NCBI GenBank assembly: GCA_029465975.1
Contig: CM055755.1
Location: 3,907,909-3,971,908 of the forward strand
Direction: 5' to 3'
Length of the DNA stretch: 64,000 nt
Source of the DNA: Dallia pectoralis
Lineage: Eukaryota > Chordata > Actinopteri > Esociformes > Umbridae
In this document: positions 37,672-49,545 of the stretch, piece after piece
How the letters are laid out: every line of letters starts with the position of its first letter
Numbering within the stretch: the stretch's first letter is position 1
Notes under the pieces: model-generated
Databases searched by the model: none
What the model was told of the DNA's origin: nothing
The model's input: only the letters and a program-made list of their open reading frames with translations
Made by a program: the position numbers and the translations under genes

Positions 37672-37888
37672 ACAGTAATCTGTGTGACTACAGGCCGGTA
37701 TTACAGTAGTGTGGTTTAAAACGCTGTCAATGCATTTAAAGTAATCTGTGTTACAACGGGCCGGTATTACAGTAGTGAGGTGAAAAACGCTGTGATCCAT
37801 TTACAGTAATCTGTGTTACAATGGGCCGGTATTAGTGTGGTTTAAAACGCTGTTAATACATTTACAGTAATCTGTGTGACTGAAGACG
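37672..37888. repeat. About 61-66-bp tandem repeat, 3.4 copies
   Basis: Copies start near 37673, 37739, 37804 and 37865 (partial), each beginning cagtaatctgtgt and containing ggccggtatta and aaaacgctgt. Copies differ by several substitutions and a 5-bp deletion. Confidence 0.88.
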
Positions 37889-37934
37889 CAGTCTGACACA
37901 TGAACAACAAATAATAATTTCAAAAAGTTGCCGG

Positions 37935-38080
37935 CGGATGTCAGAATCAGAATCAGAATCAGAAAAGTGTTTATTCGCCATTGAATGTGTGAACAGACAA
38001 GGAATTTACTGTGGCAGGAAGGTGCTTACATGCAATGTCAGTTGCCGGGGTGACGCTTTAACATTTATTCCTTTAATTTC
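37935..38080. mobile_element. Fish retroelement 3'-tail-like fragment
   Basis: tcagaatcagaatcagaa followed by gtgtttattcgcca ... gtgaacagacaaggaattta resembles the widely dispersed fish repeat tail with 'agaatcagctttattggcca ... acacaaggaattt' (recalled). Truncated and non-coding; element class uncertain. Confidence 0.5.
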
Positions 38081-38147
38081 ACCGCTGTGGGGCTACAGAC
38101 AGAGTCATTATGAGCTGTGTAACGAGCAACAGAAGCCAGGCACTGTA

Positions 38148-39020
38148 GCACCCTACTGAATCAGATCACCCTACTGAATCAGATCACCCTACTGAATCAG
38201 ATCACTCTACTGAATCAGATCACCCTACTGAATCAGATCACCCTACTGAATCAGATCACACTACTGAATCAGATCACCCTATTGAATCAGATCACCCTAC
38301 TGAATCAGATCACCCTACTGAATCAGATCACACTACTGAATCAGATCACCCTACTGAATCAGATCACCCTACTGAATCAGATCACACTACTGAATCAGAT
38401 CACCCTATTGAATCAGATCACCCTACTGAATCAGATCACCCTACTGAATCAGATCACACTACTGAATCAGATCACCCTACTGAATCAGATCACCCTACTG
38501 AATCAGATCACCCTACTGAATCAGATCACACTACTGAATCAGATCACCCTATTGAATCAGATCACCCTACTGAATCAGATCACCCTACTGAATCAGATCA
38601 CACTACTGAATCAGATCACCCTATTGAATCAGATCACCCTACTGAATCAGATCACCCTACTGAATCAGATCACACTACTGAATCAGATCACCCTATTGAA
38701 TCAGATCACCCTACTGAATCAGATCACCCTACTGAATCAGATCACCCTATTGAATCAGATCACCCTACTGAATCAGATCACCCTACTGAATCAGATCACA
38801 CTACTGAATCAGATCACCCTACTGAATCAGATCACCCTACTGAATCAGATCACCCTACTGAATCAGATCACCCTACTGAATCAGATCACCCTACTGAATC
38901 AGATCACCCTACTGAATCAGATCACCCTACTGAATCAGATCACCCTACTGAAACAGATCATCCTACTGAATCAGGCCCCATCAGATCACCCTACTGAATC
39001 AGATCACCCTACTGACTCAG
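38148..39020. repeat. 18-bp minisatellite, about 48 copies, tetrameric pattern
   Basis: Unit ctactgaatcagatcacc with three main variants after cac: cctac (C), actac (A) and cctat (I). Over much of the array these follow a repeating I-C-C-A order (72 bp), decaying to a uniform C run at the right. One interruption (gaatcaggccccatcag) lies near 38975. The 256-codon plus frame (N-Q-I-T-L-L repeats) is an artefact of an 18-bp period. Confidence 0.95.
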
Positions 39021-39456
39021 GAACAGTCAATGTCACCGCCAACATTATATAAAACTCAATGTGACACTCTCCAACATGTCTGCTCTAACTACATACAGAG
39101 GGAAATGCTGCCCAACGTCGCCAAACTTCTCTCTCGTGATGGTGTCACCGTTGGTGCCTGGACAGGTTCTGATGTGCTAATCGCTTGTGTCTCTCTCTCT
39201 CTCTGCAAAAATACTCCGGTAAGACAGATGGGCCTTGATATCTTCCCCGGGAGCCTGACAGGTCTGTCTGAGGTGTCCTCGTGGTAAACAGCATCGGGGC
39301 TGAGCGATGGAGAGAGAAACCGGAGTGACAGATGTCAGCGAGTGCAGTGGATTGTGGGAGTAGACCGCACATGTTTCTGGGTCGAGGCAGTGGTCATGAG
39401 AGACGGTTAACCTGAAAAGATGTCTGTTAGGATTACGGGAGACATTTACTTACCAG

Positions 39457-39522
39457 CTGTGTGTGTGTGTCTGTGTGTGTGTGCGTGTGTGTTTTTCCAG
39501 GTGCAATAAGCATGTCTGTGTC

Positions 39523-39559
<37 letters not shown>

Positions 39560-39697
39560 TTCCAGGTGCAATAAGCATGTCTGTGTCTTCCTGTGCGTGT
39601 GTGTGTGTGTGTATTTCCAGGTGCAATAAGCATGTCTGTGTCTGTCTGTGTGTGTGTGTGTGTGTGTATTTCCAGGTGCAATAAGCATGTCTGTGTC

Positions 39698-39734
<37 letters not shown>

Positions 39735-39815
39735 TTCCAGGTGCAATAAGCATGTCTGTGTCTTCCTGTGCGTGTGTGTGTGTGTGTGTATTTCCAGGTG
39801 CAATAAGCATGTCTC
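39457..39815. repeat. Composite repeat: (GT)n plus a 27-bp unique segment, 6 copies
   Basis: The segment tttccaggtgcaataagcat then gtctgtg recurs six times, separated by GT runs of variable length (about 20-40 bp). Total period is 57-70 bp. Each copy places ttccag after a GT-rich tract on the plus strand. Frames on both strands are artefacts. Confidence 0.93.
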
Positions 39816-41461
39816 TGTGTGTCTTCCTGTATGTCTCTGTAAGTCTATTTGCAGGTGTTTAAATATGTGTGTGGGTTCAAGTGTGTACCCGTCTACGCAT
39901 GAATGAAAAATGGAGCGCTTAGCGCTGTCAGTGGGGGCCGCGCCAGATTTGTGGCCCTGTCAGACGACGAGTGCTATTCTGGTGTCACAACTTATCAGCG
40001 TCCCCGAGGTTGGTAACCCACATATGAGTCTCTCCCGTGTCCACACACACACACACACACACACACACGCGCACCCGTTAATTAGCCGAGTGTCTACGGA
40101 GACCGTAATTGGAGACGGTGCTTGTCATCTGGTTTACTCTGGTGCCTGTCGCCTGGCTCTACCGCTCAGCCGTCATTAGCCTTGTGTACAATGCCACGTG
40201 GGTTCGTCTTCAGCCAATTCTTGTTGACCCCCCCACCCGCTCAGCCCCCCCACCTCGCCCCGCCATCTCAAACTCAGGCGGTCGGCGAAGTGGTACAGGA
40301 GCTGACTAACGACGGAATACCGCGACCGTTGGACCGGTGGACAGATGTTAGACGTTTGTTCGCTGCAGTTTGGGATGTTGGGTGTAACCAATTGGCAGAG
40401 AGCCCCCCGTCCAACCTCCCCCCAACCCCGTAAATCAGCATTCAAGGGGCATCGTAATTATCTAAAGTTAATTAGCTCTGGTTCACCGCACAATAGCAAG
40501 CCAGTATTTTCCGGTCAAGTTTGTAACATAACGTTGGCTCCCAAGGGTACAGGAACGCCGGCTAAATCTGCCAGGTTGAGTCAATATTAACCATATGTCT
40601 GCTGGAATTCACTTAGGTGGTTTACGGTGGTCGTAATAAAAACCATGGCTGCTGTTCCTGACAAATGAATCGTACTTTTGAAGACAAGTCGATTCAGCGA
40701 TGCATACAAGTGACAGTTTACCACGTTTTAACTCTTTTATTACTCTAAACAGCCACTAGCCTGGTGGTTAGCCGGACATGGCTAACGTTAGCTGGAAGTG
40801 GCTAACGTTAGCCAAACGGTTGCCATGGTAAGAAAGCCAAACCATGGCATTGGGCATAGCTTTTTCTGGGATGTATTTGCCACAGGACCAGGAAAAGCCT
40901 GTCAGAGATTGCATCGTGACACATGAGCTCTGAAACAATACAGAAACAATACACATGAATTAAAAACAATTAAGTTGGAATCGGTTTGGATAGGGGATGT
41001 AAACGATTCGATTTCTTTCGATCGGATACGATTACGTGCACTTGGAGTTGTTTGCTAAACACATTCATTTTCCATCTCAAATTAAACTCGTACGGGTGGA
41101 GCTGAATCGATGAGCACTTCTAAGAGGTATGGGAGCTAATTCTGCTGAGCTAACTGTGTGTCTCTCTCTGTGTTCGTATGCGTGTGTGTGTTTGTTTCCT
41201 TGATGATTAGCAGGGAAAATACTCTTTGAGTACCAAACAGTGGCAAGTATTTAATGATCTATTTGCATGTGCATTTCGCCGTTGACCCAGATAATAAAGC
41301 ATCCATGAGCATTGGAAGACAGAAGGCATAGCATATTTCCGACTACTAGATGTGGGATTGACTCCATCTGGAATCAGCAGCATCGTGTCTAACATCGGAA
41401 CTGGGAATTTAACGGTTACATCGTGGACGGGTGACAATGTTTTCATTCAACTTGTTACACA
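39816..41461. other. Non-coding stretch, nothing recognised
   Basis: Contains an AC run at about 40043-40068 and a short duplicated word (ggctaacgttagc at about 40780 and 40800). Short frames only; none has a recognisable domain. Confidence 0.5.
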
Positions 41462-42508
41462 CATCTGTCTGTGGTTAATTCATCTGGCTCTGGTTAAATC
41501 ATCTGTCTGTGGTTTACTCACATGGCTCTGGTTAAATCATCTGTCTGTGGTTAATTCACCTGGCTCTGGTTAAATCATCTGTCTGTGGTTTACTCACATG
41601 GCTCTGGTTAAATCATCTGTCTGTGGTTAATTCACCTGGCTCTGGTTAAATCATCTGTCTGGCTCTGGTTTCATCACCTGGCTCTGGTTAAATCATCTGT
41701 CTGTGGTTAATTCACCTGGCTCTGGTTAAATCATCTGTCTGTGGTTTACTCGCATGGCTCTGGTTAAATCATCTGTCTGTGGTTTACTCACATGGCTCTG
41801 GTTAAATCATCTGTCTGTGGTTTACTCACATGGCTCTGGTTAAATCATCTGTCTGTGGTTTACTCACATGGCTCTGGTTAAATCATCTGTCTGTGGTTTA
41901 CTCGCATGGCTCTGGTTAAATCATCTGTCTGTGGTTTACTCGCATGGCTCTGGTTAAATCATCTGTCTGTGGTTTACTCGCATGGCTCTGGTTAAATCAT
42001 CTGTCTGTGGTTTACTCGCATGGCTCTGGTTAAATCATCTGTCTGTGGTTTACTCACATGGCTCTGGTTAAATCATCTGTCTGTGGTTTACTGGCTCTGG
42101 TTAAATCATCTGTCATGGCTCTGGTTAAATCATCTGTCTGTGGTTTACTCGCATGGCTCTGGTTAAATCATCTGTCTGTGGTTTACTCACATGGCTCTGG
42201 TTAAATCATCTGTCTGTGGTTTACTCACATGGCTCTGGTTAAATCATCTGTCTGTGGTTTACTCGCATGGCTCTGGTTAAATCATCTGTCTGTGGTTTAC
42301 TCACATGGCTCTGGTTAAATCATCTGTCTGTGGTTTACTCACATGGCTCTGGTTAAATCATCTGTCTGTGGTTTACTCACATGGCTCTGGTTAATTCACC
42401 TGGCTGTGGTTAAATCATCTGTCAGTGGTTAATTCACCTGGCTGTGGTTAAATCATCTGTCTGTGGTTAAAGCATCTGTCTCTGGTTAAATCACCTGGCT
42501 GTGGCCAA
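41462..42508. repeat. 38-bp minisatellite, about 27 copies
   Basis: Unit built on tggctctggttaaatcatct then gtctgtggtttactcaca. The left and right ends carry shorter or variant copies (gtggttaattcacc), and the centre is nearly homogeneous. One base (cacatgg / cgcatgg) alternates between copies. Confidence 0.95.
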
Positions 42509-43679
42509 CTCTGGTCTGTTGTTGGCCAATGGCATTTTGCAAAGAGCCCTTCTGTTTTTTGCACCGAGCTCTCGTTTTTTTGAACAGGCTTGTTGTTCTA
42601 ATATTGGGCTATAGGCTGTAGATTACTTTCAGGCTGAAAAGCATCATGCCGTATAAAACAGCTATCATCTACCCGGTCTCCCAGGACTTTCTGTCTCAGG
42701 TGATTTATAAAGATTGGTTTTACTAACCTTCACTTTGCAGAACATTTATTTCGTCATGATTCCTGAGTGATGTAGTTTGTCCTTAGCAACTGAAATCAAG
42801 AGCAGGAACACAGACCAGACGGCACCGTAAACATGAGACAACTTTCAAAAATAAACTGCAAAAATATATTGACATCCGTACATTTACGAGGAAGTTGTCA
42901 TGAAAGTCTAACTTAATTCATGATTTATTTATTATTACTTTTATTTATATAGTAAAAAATCCCCAAATTATATATTTGAATGGGATTTCTTCTTGAGTCG
43001 GGACTACTTGCTGTTCTGTGGATGTGCGGAAAAACCATTGTGCTTCAATTGAGCAGTCAATCAGATATCCCAGGTAAAATAAGGTGTCTAAAACCCTTAA
43101 TCCGACAAAGGAAAAAATAGTGAGAACTGCACAAGGCGTGGGCTTTTCCTTACTTATTCTCGAGACCTGCTTGACAGCCCTGACCCTAGCCACTTTGAAC
43201 TTCCTCGGCGCACTCACCGCAGTGGATTCTGGGACGTGACTGCCTTAACGGTTAAAATGCCTGAGCTCCTTGGATGCGTCAACGAGACATTTCCCGAAGC
43301 GGAGAGCTGAGAAATGGAGATACTTTATGCGGTGTTCCCACATAAACAGTTCAAATGCAGATGCTTTTATATGTGCACTTCACATATTCCCAACTTCACA
43401 TCCATGTGTAGGTCGGTACTTCAGGTCAGTGATTCTCAACCCTTCAGTTACTGTTCAACCAACATCATTTTGCTCTGGTTTGAGAGCCCCAGAAATACCC
43501 CTCATGTTCACGTTAGTGAGTCTGTCGTGTGATGAGTGTTTTCAGGTACCCGTTGTTGATCGGCCAAGTACCTCCCGGGGCCCTCGTACCCATGGTTGGG
43601 ATCCATCGCTCTGGGTTGCAGTCTTTTGTCTCGCATCAGTTTGTCTTAAAGTCAATGAATTGATACAGTATGCGAGTGT
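42509..43679. other. Non-coding stretch, nothing recognised
   Basis: AT-rich with short frames. The longest plus frame, 43270-43794, runs into the interspersed repeat that follows and shows no domain, so I do not call it a gene. Confidence 0.5.
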
Positions 43680-43905
43680 GTCGACCTCCAGTACAGTTAT
43701 TCCCTCTGGATACGAGCCCGGTTCCTCTCTAGTTTTCTTCCTACATTTGATCCATCAGGGAGTTTTTCCTGGCCACTGTGTATCAAGCTGTTGATTCAGG
43801 CTTTGTGGGGTTTGAAGCTGTGTGTTTGTAGAAGCCCTTTATGACAACAGTTGTTGTAAAAATCTCTCAGCTTGATTTCTTTGTATAAATTAAATTAAAA
43901 GTAAA
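43680..43905. mobile_element. Fish interspersed repeat copy (salmonid/pike-type family)
   Basis: Contains cccggttcctctctagtttt, cttcctac, gggagtttttcctggccact, gtggggtttgaagctg and gacaacagttgttgtaaaaa in the order I recall for an abundant fish repeat ending in 'tgatgtaaaaagggctttataaata'. It runs opposite to the related fragment at 37320-37465. Non-coding; class not resolved. Confidence 0.7.
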
Positions 43906-46900
43906 ATCTAACTGAAATAAGCCCTTTAAACCTAAGCCCTTGGCATGGCCATTTTGCCTTTGGGGAATCCCAATCCAAACCGGATGTAATTCTTTTATTT
44001 AGCCCGAGGAGATGACTGTAAAATTTAATTTCACAATATGCTGGGAGCTCTCCTGCCAATGCTAAACTGCCTTTGTATGCTCCCCATAGAGAATGATAGA
44101 GTCACCCCATAATAATACTGACCTATAGATGATCTTCAGTGGTGAGTGAGGTGCTCGGCTTGCCTTATAAATATGCATGAACTGCCTACACATTTGGCAG
44201 AAACCACTAGAACAAAGAGTGTTTTTCTTTTCAAACATCGCTGAAGAGCCGCAGTGCAGCGGGAGTAAAACATGTGTGTGTGTGTGTGTGTGTGTGCGTG
44301 TGTGTGTGCGTGTGTGTGTGGTAATCTGGGATTTCAGTTAGTAATAAGTACTCCTGTATTTTCGGGGCATTGTTCCTTCACAGCTACGATGTTACACGAC
44401 CGGGCGCGTCAAACCTTCCTGTAGATCCAATAAGTCTCACACGTGAAAACGGAAAATTCATTTTTAGAACGAATACATTTGAACACCTACACACGAACAC
44501 CCCTCGCTCAAGAACTCGCGATCTGCTTGACGTAGACGGCGTTCGAGTGTTCACGAGTCAAGCCTCTCTGTCTTTGCACCTTCGTCTCTGATCGGGCTTG
44601 AGAAGATCCCGCGTGTGCCACAGCTGTACTTTCATCCTGTAATTAGTCTCCTGGCGTTCTCAGGACAGATCATGTTCCATCTCGCCGACTTCTTGCCGAC
44701 ATCCGGAATATCAACGGGATAGTTGGGGATTTTGGACAATGAGTCCCTTTGTCACTGACCCAGAAACAGATACGGTGGTGCATCCATCAATTAGTAGCCC
44801 CCCGCCTCAGTAACCGAGAGTTGCGAGGTTGTCTTGCTTGTGAACGCTAGAATTATCGCTAGCAAATATAGACTTCCAACCGCGCTCAACCATTGGTCAC
44901 TTGTAGTGGCTTGTAGTTACTACGGCAGTTAAAACTACGCCACTGACCTAACATTTTTCTCTGTAGGTTCTCTTGACTTGTGCGTAGTAAATAGCTAAAT
45001 TGCATACGAACCTGTTCGCTTTAATTTTAAGCTTTAACTCTTCGGTCTGTGCGTTTGTTTGTTGTTAGCCGAAATTGGCTAATAGAAAGCACTGAATCGT
45101 CAGCAGGTCAGCCGGTGCCGTTGATATCACTCAATTGGCTGTTGGGCTTTGCTTTCGGAGCTGACAGTGCAAAAGAAAGAGCCTCACCTAGGAGAGATGA
45201 GGCAGGGCCACACGTGTGGGTGGTAATGTAATCAAACGTCACAGATGAGAAACCCAGGAAAAATAACACGGACATCTTGAACGGCTGTTAGAAAAAATAT
45301 TGTAGACATCGACTCGGCGGCGCGTATTCGTGGAAGCCAAGGAAAGCCGACAATAATGTGACATAATGGCGTGACTAATAAAAACAAAAGGACAAAATAA
45401 AGGTTGTGCTTTTAATCTCGTTTCTGATCTCTCTGACAACTGTGAATGTGTCTTGAGCGGCTAGTCCTCGAAAACGTGGAAACCGAGCTTGCGGATGTCT
45501 TGTGGCACCGCTAAAGAAGTCACAGATCTTACACTCTGCAGTGGTTAACGATAACCGGGGTGCTTAACAAAAGTGGATTTTATGTGAGTGGCAAAAAGAA
45601 TGCCATCTTCAAAAGAAACTGGTGCTGTCGGGAAAGCTGGCGAAGCCACGGTTCTGGGCAAACATTCCACGTATTTACGGTATATGCACTCAGTGCAGTA
45701 GCCTACGTCAGTCGGGAGCTTTGCACACACCTACTCCTGTAATTGATTGTAGGGAGAGGTTGTCTGAAGAAAAGATGCTTACGCAGCCATTGTGTGCTGT
45801 CCACGCCCTTTTGACAAATGTATTTCCTCTCAAATGTTCTCTAAATCACACGTACAACTCGGCTGTTATTCAAGGCTGCATGCCTGATGGTGACGACAGT
45901 GCAATCATTTGTACTTGTGCCTTCTCTGGCTGCCGAACACCTGAGTAAAAACCTAGAAACCCCAGTGGGCATTAAAATCAGTCACGAGTTTCCAAATCAA
46001 ACAGGCACATCACACGGCGTTGCTGCAGTCATTTTCCATCGCCTTTAAATTGGCACGTTTCTGACACTCGACTCTGTCCCACTGACCACCGTACAATCAA
46101 GTCACCTAACAATCAAGGTTTTGTTGCTTGTCAAGTACAAGTTATTGAACAACTTTTTTACACTCTATTTTGAGAGACACAAGTCTTTCTTGGTGCTGGC
46201 ATTTTAAAACAGCCAGGAGACAGCTCCTATTTTATCCGACTTATCAGACAGTTTTTTTCTCTCAACACATCTTCCACCTCAAGCTAGAGCTCACTAGACG
46301 ACTTGGTGGCTGTTACTTTGACTCCCAGTTTGTCTTTCGTCTTCTTTTCTCGCTATCAAAGGAGCCTTAAATCATTGTGTAAACATATATTCCCTAGATT
46401 CAAGATGGCTGTCTTCCAAGTCCTGTTTTCAAGTATTTAATTTAATTAAACACTGACATGGGCCAGAAAGAACTCAAACTTTGCCCATTTGTCGATTTAA
46501 AAACAAACAACAGGTTCTGATTGATAAAGTTAATACACTGCTTACTTTTGACTGATATGCAATTAGGGCCATGCTATAGGGGTATTTCGGCACTTCTTTC
46601 CAGTCACTCCTTCAAAATGTCATTTTCACAGATAAGCTGTACATTGAGTAATACGACCGGTGCGTAGATCATTCACTGCGTAAAAAGAAACTAAAATCAT
46701 CTGGACGCTCTCCATTCTTGAGCTCTTGTATTTTAGCGGCCTTAAAATTAGGCTACGCCAGTAGCTATGGTACCATGTTTTTGTAGTTTTTCACTTTTTT
46801 ATTAAAGATGCATTGCAAATAAATGGGGATAAATGGGAAATGTGTTTTTGCTTATCGGAGTAGGTCAGATTACATTTACAGCAAAGGTAGCAATTTAGAC

Positions 46901-46980
46901 CACAGGACCACCTTAAGTTAAAATACGTTGAAATACAAAATACAAAGATGAGTAAAACCATCGCTAGAGATCGAAGGCCT
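43906..46980. other. Non-coding stretch, nothing recognised
   Basis: AT-rich except for 44380-44600. Includes an interrupted TG run at 44273-44322. No coding exon was recognised. Confidence 0.5.
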
Positions 46981-47090
46981 GTGCTGTAGTAAACAGCATA
47001 CAGTAATTTAAGTGTGGAACATCACGTCACTGTGCTGTAGTAAACAACAGCATATAGTAATTTAAGTGTAGAACATTAAGTCATTGCACT
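46981..47090. repeat. Diverged direct duplication, about 53 bp x2
   Basis: tgctgtagtaaacagcatac and tgctgtagtaaacaacagca each lead into agtaatttaagtgt and gaacat. The second copy begins at about 47033. No further copies. Confidence 0.8.
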
Positions 47091-48109
47091 GTTAATCAAA
47101 AGTATGTTGCAGGAGCAGGCAATTAATGTTTTACTGTCAAACGAGACATCTGATCTTGGGCTACAGCTTTATAACTAATTTAGCAAAATGTGTTAAAAAA
47201 GATAGCATCAAATACTGAGGGAGCTTGTTCTATTTGTGTGCACCGTTCAGGGTGACAATTTCAATGACATTTACTGAATTTTATTGCATTTCGAACTATT
47301 TTAAGCGGGATTAAGGGGATTTTTGTAGTGTTTGGAATCTAAACTGCAAATGTGTGTTGTTTCCCAGACAGTGCAGATGTGTACAATTCCATATCCAGGG
47401 CCATTCTAACCTTTTCATTGGCCCCTGGGCTACAAGTCTTTATGTCGCCCACACGACACTTCAATCAACCTGACCCACTGGTTGGCTGTTCTCCACAGGT
47501 CAAAACAACCAGTCAATCTAAAGTCAAATCTTAAGTTATGTAGTTCTTTTCAACTCAGTTGACCCCCGTAAAAAAATATATATATATCAACTCGAAATAA
47601 ATTGCATGAATTATTCATCTGAAGCATGAGTGGAAAAGTGCACAAAAAGGTTCTAAATGCCTTCACAATATTGTTCTTTCTTAGCACCTTGCAGCGCCCC
47701 GGAGTGGCATGTCAGGAAACAGAACACGGATTAGGCTGCAAAAATCTGTGTTGGAGGTGTTTCTTGTTTTTCCAGCACGGAGGTCCTTGTGCAACGTCAA
47801 CGATGAGAAACCTGTTCATCTGCTTGCTGTCAGTGAAATGTAGGCCAGCATGTCTTTCAGATCCTTTCGTTCGATCGTTAACGGAGAGGCAATTTGCATA
47901 CATGTTAGCTAATACCGTCACATGGCTTTAAATATGACCGTTCGTAGAATTTGTTTCCAAAACCGTAGCAAACCTAAATTATGTGGTTCACTAGAACAAC
48001 ATTATGTTCTTAGAATATCCTTTCTAAACCTGCTTCTAACACATGTCACGACCGTCACTACAATATATAACCGTGCACAAACATTTCTTGGCAAATGTAG
48101 ACAAGTGAA
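47091..48109. other. Non-coding stretch, nothing recognised
   Basis: Short frames on both strands and a short TA run near 47577. Nothing recognised. Confidence 0.5.
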
Positions 48110-48620
48110 AGACGCATCGTGATTGGCTGTTAGGAAAAACTGTCAGCGGACAGGTTCCGGACAAGATGGGGACGAACGCCACACTATAAAGGCCGATATA
48201 AATGGGCCTGGAGCCGCACACGGCAGTCGAAGCGTCGCGCTAATGAACGCCGGAGCTCCATACGCGTCGAGCTACTCTTATGTCCCCGGCGTTGCGTCCC
48301 GTTGTCTATTTTCAGTGACACTTCTCCGTGGGGTCGGCCTCGCAGCCCACACGCTTGATTATCTCAGACTCCGTTCGGAGCGGTTGATTAATGAGTGTTT
48401 TGCCCGTGTTGTACTTGGAGACTTTCTGCCGCCGCCACCGTCGCCTCTGGTTTCCCTGGCAGCAGCAACCGGGGGAGCTTCCACCACGACAACCAGGGCT
48501 CCGGCGGCTAGCACGGCTCGGCGGTCTCGCGGGGCTCTCCGGAGGGCCCCGGCTCAGTCGATGCCCCAATGCACAGAGAACCCTATCAGGCAGACATTCC
48601 GGGTCCCTCTTTGAAGTCGT
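48110..48620 (+). promoter_or_regulatory. Promoter-like CpG-rich block with CCAAT and TATA words
   Basis: Seen: an inverted CCAAT word (attggct at 48122), TATAAAGG at 48185-48192 (about 60 bp further on), then CpG-rich sequence and an ATG at 48243 that opens a 123-codon Pro/Ala/Arg-rich frame ending at 48614. Known: CCAAT near -90 and TATA near -30 is a classic core-promoter layout, which would put a start near 48215-48222. Inferred: a plus-strand transcript may begin here, running divergently from lsamp. The frame is not recognised, and a minus-strand frame overlaps it, so I do not call it a protein gene. Confidence 0.35.
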
Positions 48621-48707
48621 TGTCACAGTGCACAGTGTTTCCTGTCACCTTGAAGACTGTAGGGGCTTCACTTCCTCCATCTGGACTGAAAAGGGAAAGA
48701 CACAATA

Positions 48708-48728
48708 GAGACAGAGAGAGAGAGAGGA

Positions 48729-48768
<40 letters not shown>

Positions 48769-48812
48769 AAGAGAGAGGGAGAGAGAGAGAAGGAGAGAGA
48801 AGAGGAGAAACT
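48708..48812. repeat. (GA)n microsatellite
   Basis: About 100 bp of nearly pure purine (gagagaga with g and a insertions). Opposing frames rich in Arg/Glu or Ser/Leu are artefacts. Confidence 0.95.
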
Positions 48813-49454
48813 AGTTCCACAAAGCCATTTTTCTGCTCCACTAGTTTTTTTAATGCAGAATAGCTTTACATTTCTCTGAATAAATATGCGGCTGTAATTG
48901 TCGTTCATGGACCAGGTACAGGCAGAAGTAATAAAGAACTGATCATGTGTGAGTCGGATAAGAGTTGAATAAATCTCACCGGGTCGTTTCTTGCATTCTG
49001 TATGAATCACAGGTGGGATACAGTCTGAATTCCAGGAAAAACATTTGTTTTTATCATCTGCCTCCTTATCACTGTTTGATGCGTGCGTTTTGGCGCCGCC
49101 GTGTGGACGAGGAAACCGGACAACTTTTAAATGACCCTCTAATATAGACGGCAATTATTTTTGCATCTGGATCGTCAAGCTGGGTGTTTCTCCAGTCAGC
49201 CTCCGCAAGTCATAAATAACAAAGTCCTAAATGGGTCCATGCCAGCCACCCACCCAGCCAGCCACCCAGCCAGCCAGCCAGCAAGCCAGCCGGGAGAACA
49301 GAAATGGAACCCCACAGTAGCTCCGGGCGGGCTATTATGTGCTGGCTGTTCTGTACACACCACTACTGCTTGCAGAAATCAATTCAGATTTGGCCATGTA
49401 ATGGATGTCCAAGTGGTTTCCTGAAGAGACAACCACAGCGCTTTCAAATTGAAA

Positions 49455-49545
49455 CCACCGCGCCCGCTGATTGGCTCGATCGCTCCGGCACGTTCCTCAT
49501 TGGCCGCGTGTCTTTGATATGCGACGGCGGTTGGGTTGGAGGGGG
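49455..49545. promoter_or_regulatory. Paired inverted CCAAT words in a GC-rich block
   Basis: attgg occurs at 49470-49474 (gattggctc) and 49499-49503 (cattggccg) in the same orientation, 29 bp apart, within CpG-containing sequence. Such pairs are typical of NF-Y-bound promoters. No gene start was recognised next to it. Confidence 0.25.

Noticed and set aside
38282..39052. 256-codon plus frame of N-Q-I-T-L-L repeats
   Set aside because: Artefact of an 18-bp minisatellite period divisible by three. It begins and ends with the array.
43270..43794. 174-codon plus frame as a possible gene
   Set aside because: Its 3' part is the dispersed repeat at 43680 onward. The 5' part has no recognisable domain and no splice evidence.
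48123..48614. 163-codon plus frame as a protein gene
   Set aside because: The first part has no ATG until 48243. Composition is Pro/Ala/Arg low-complexity, an antisense frame overlaps it, and no family was recognised. Only the promoter-like block is reported.
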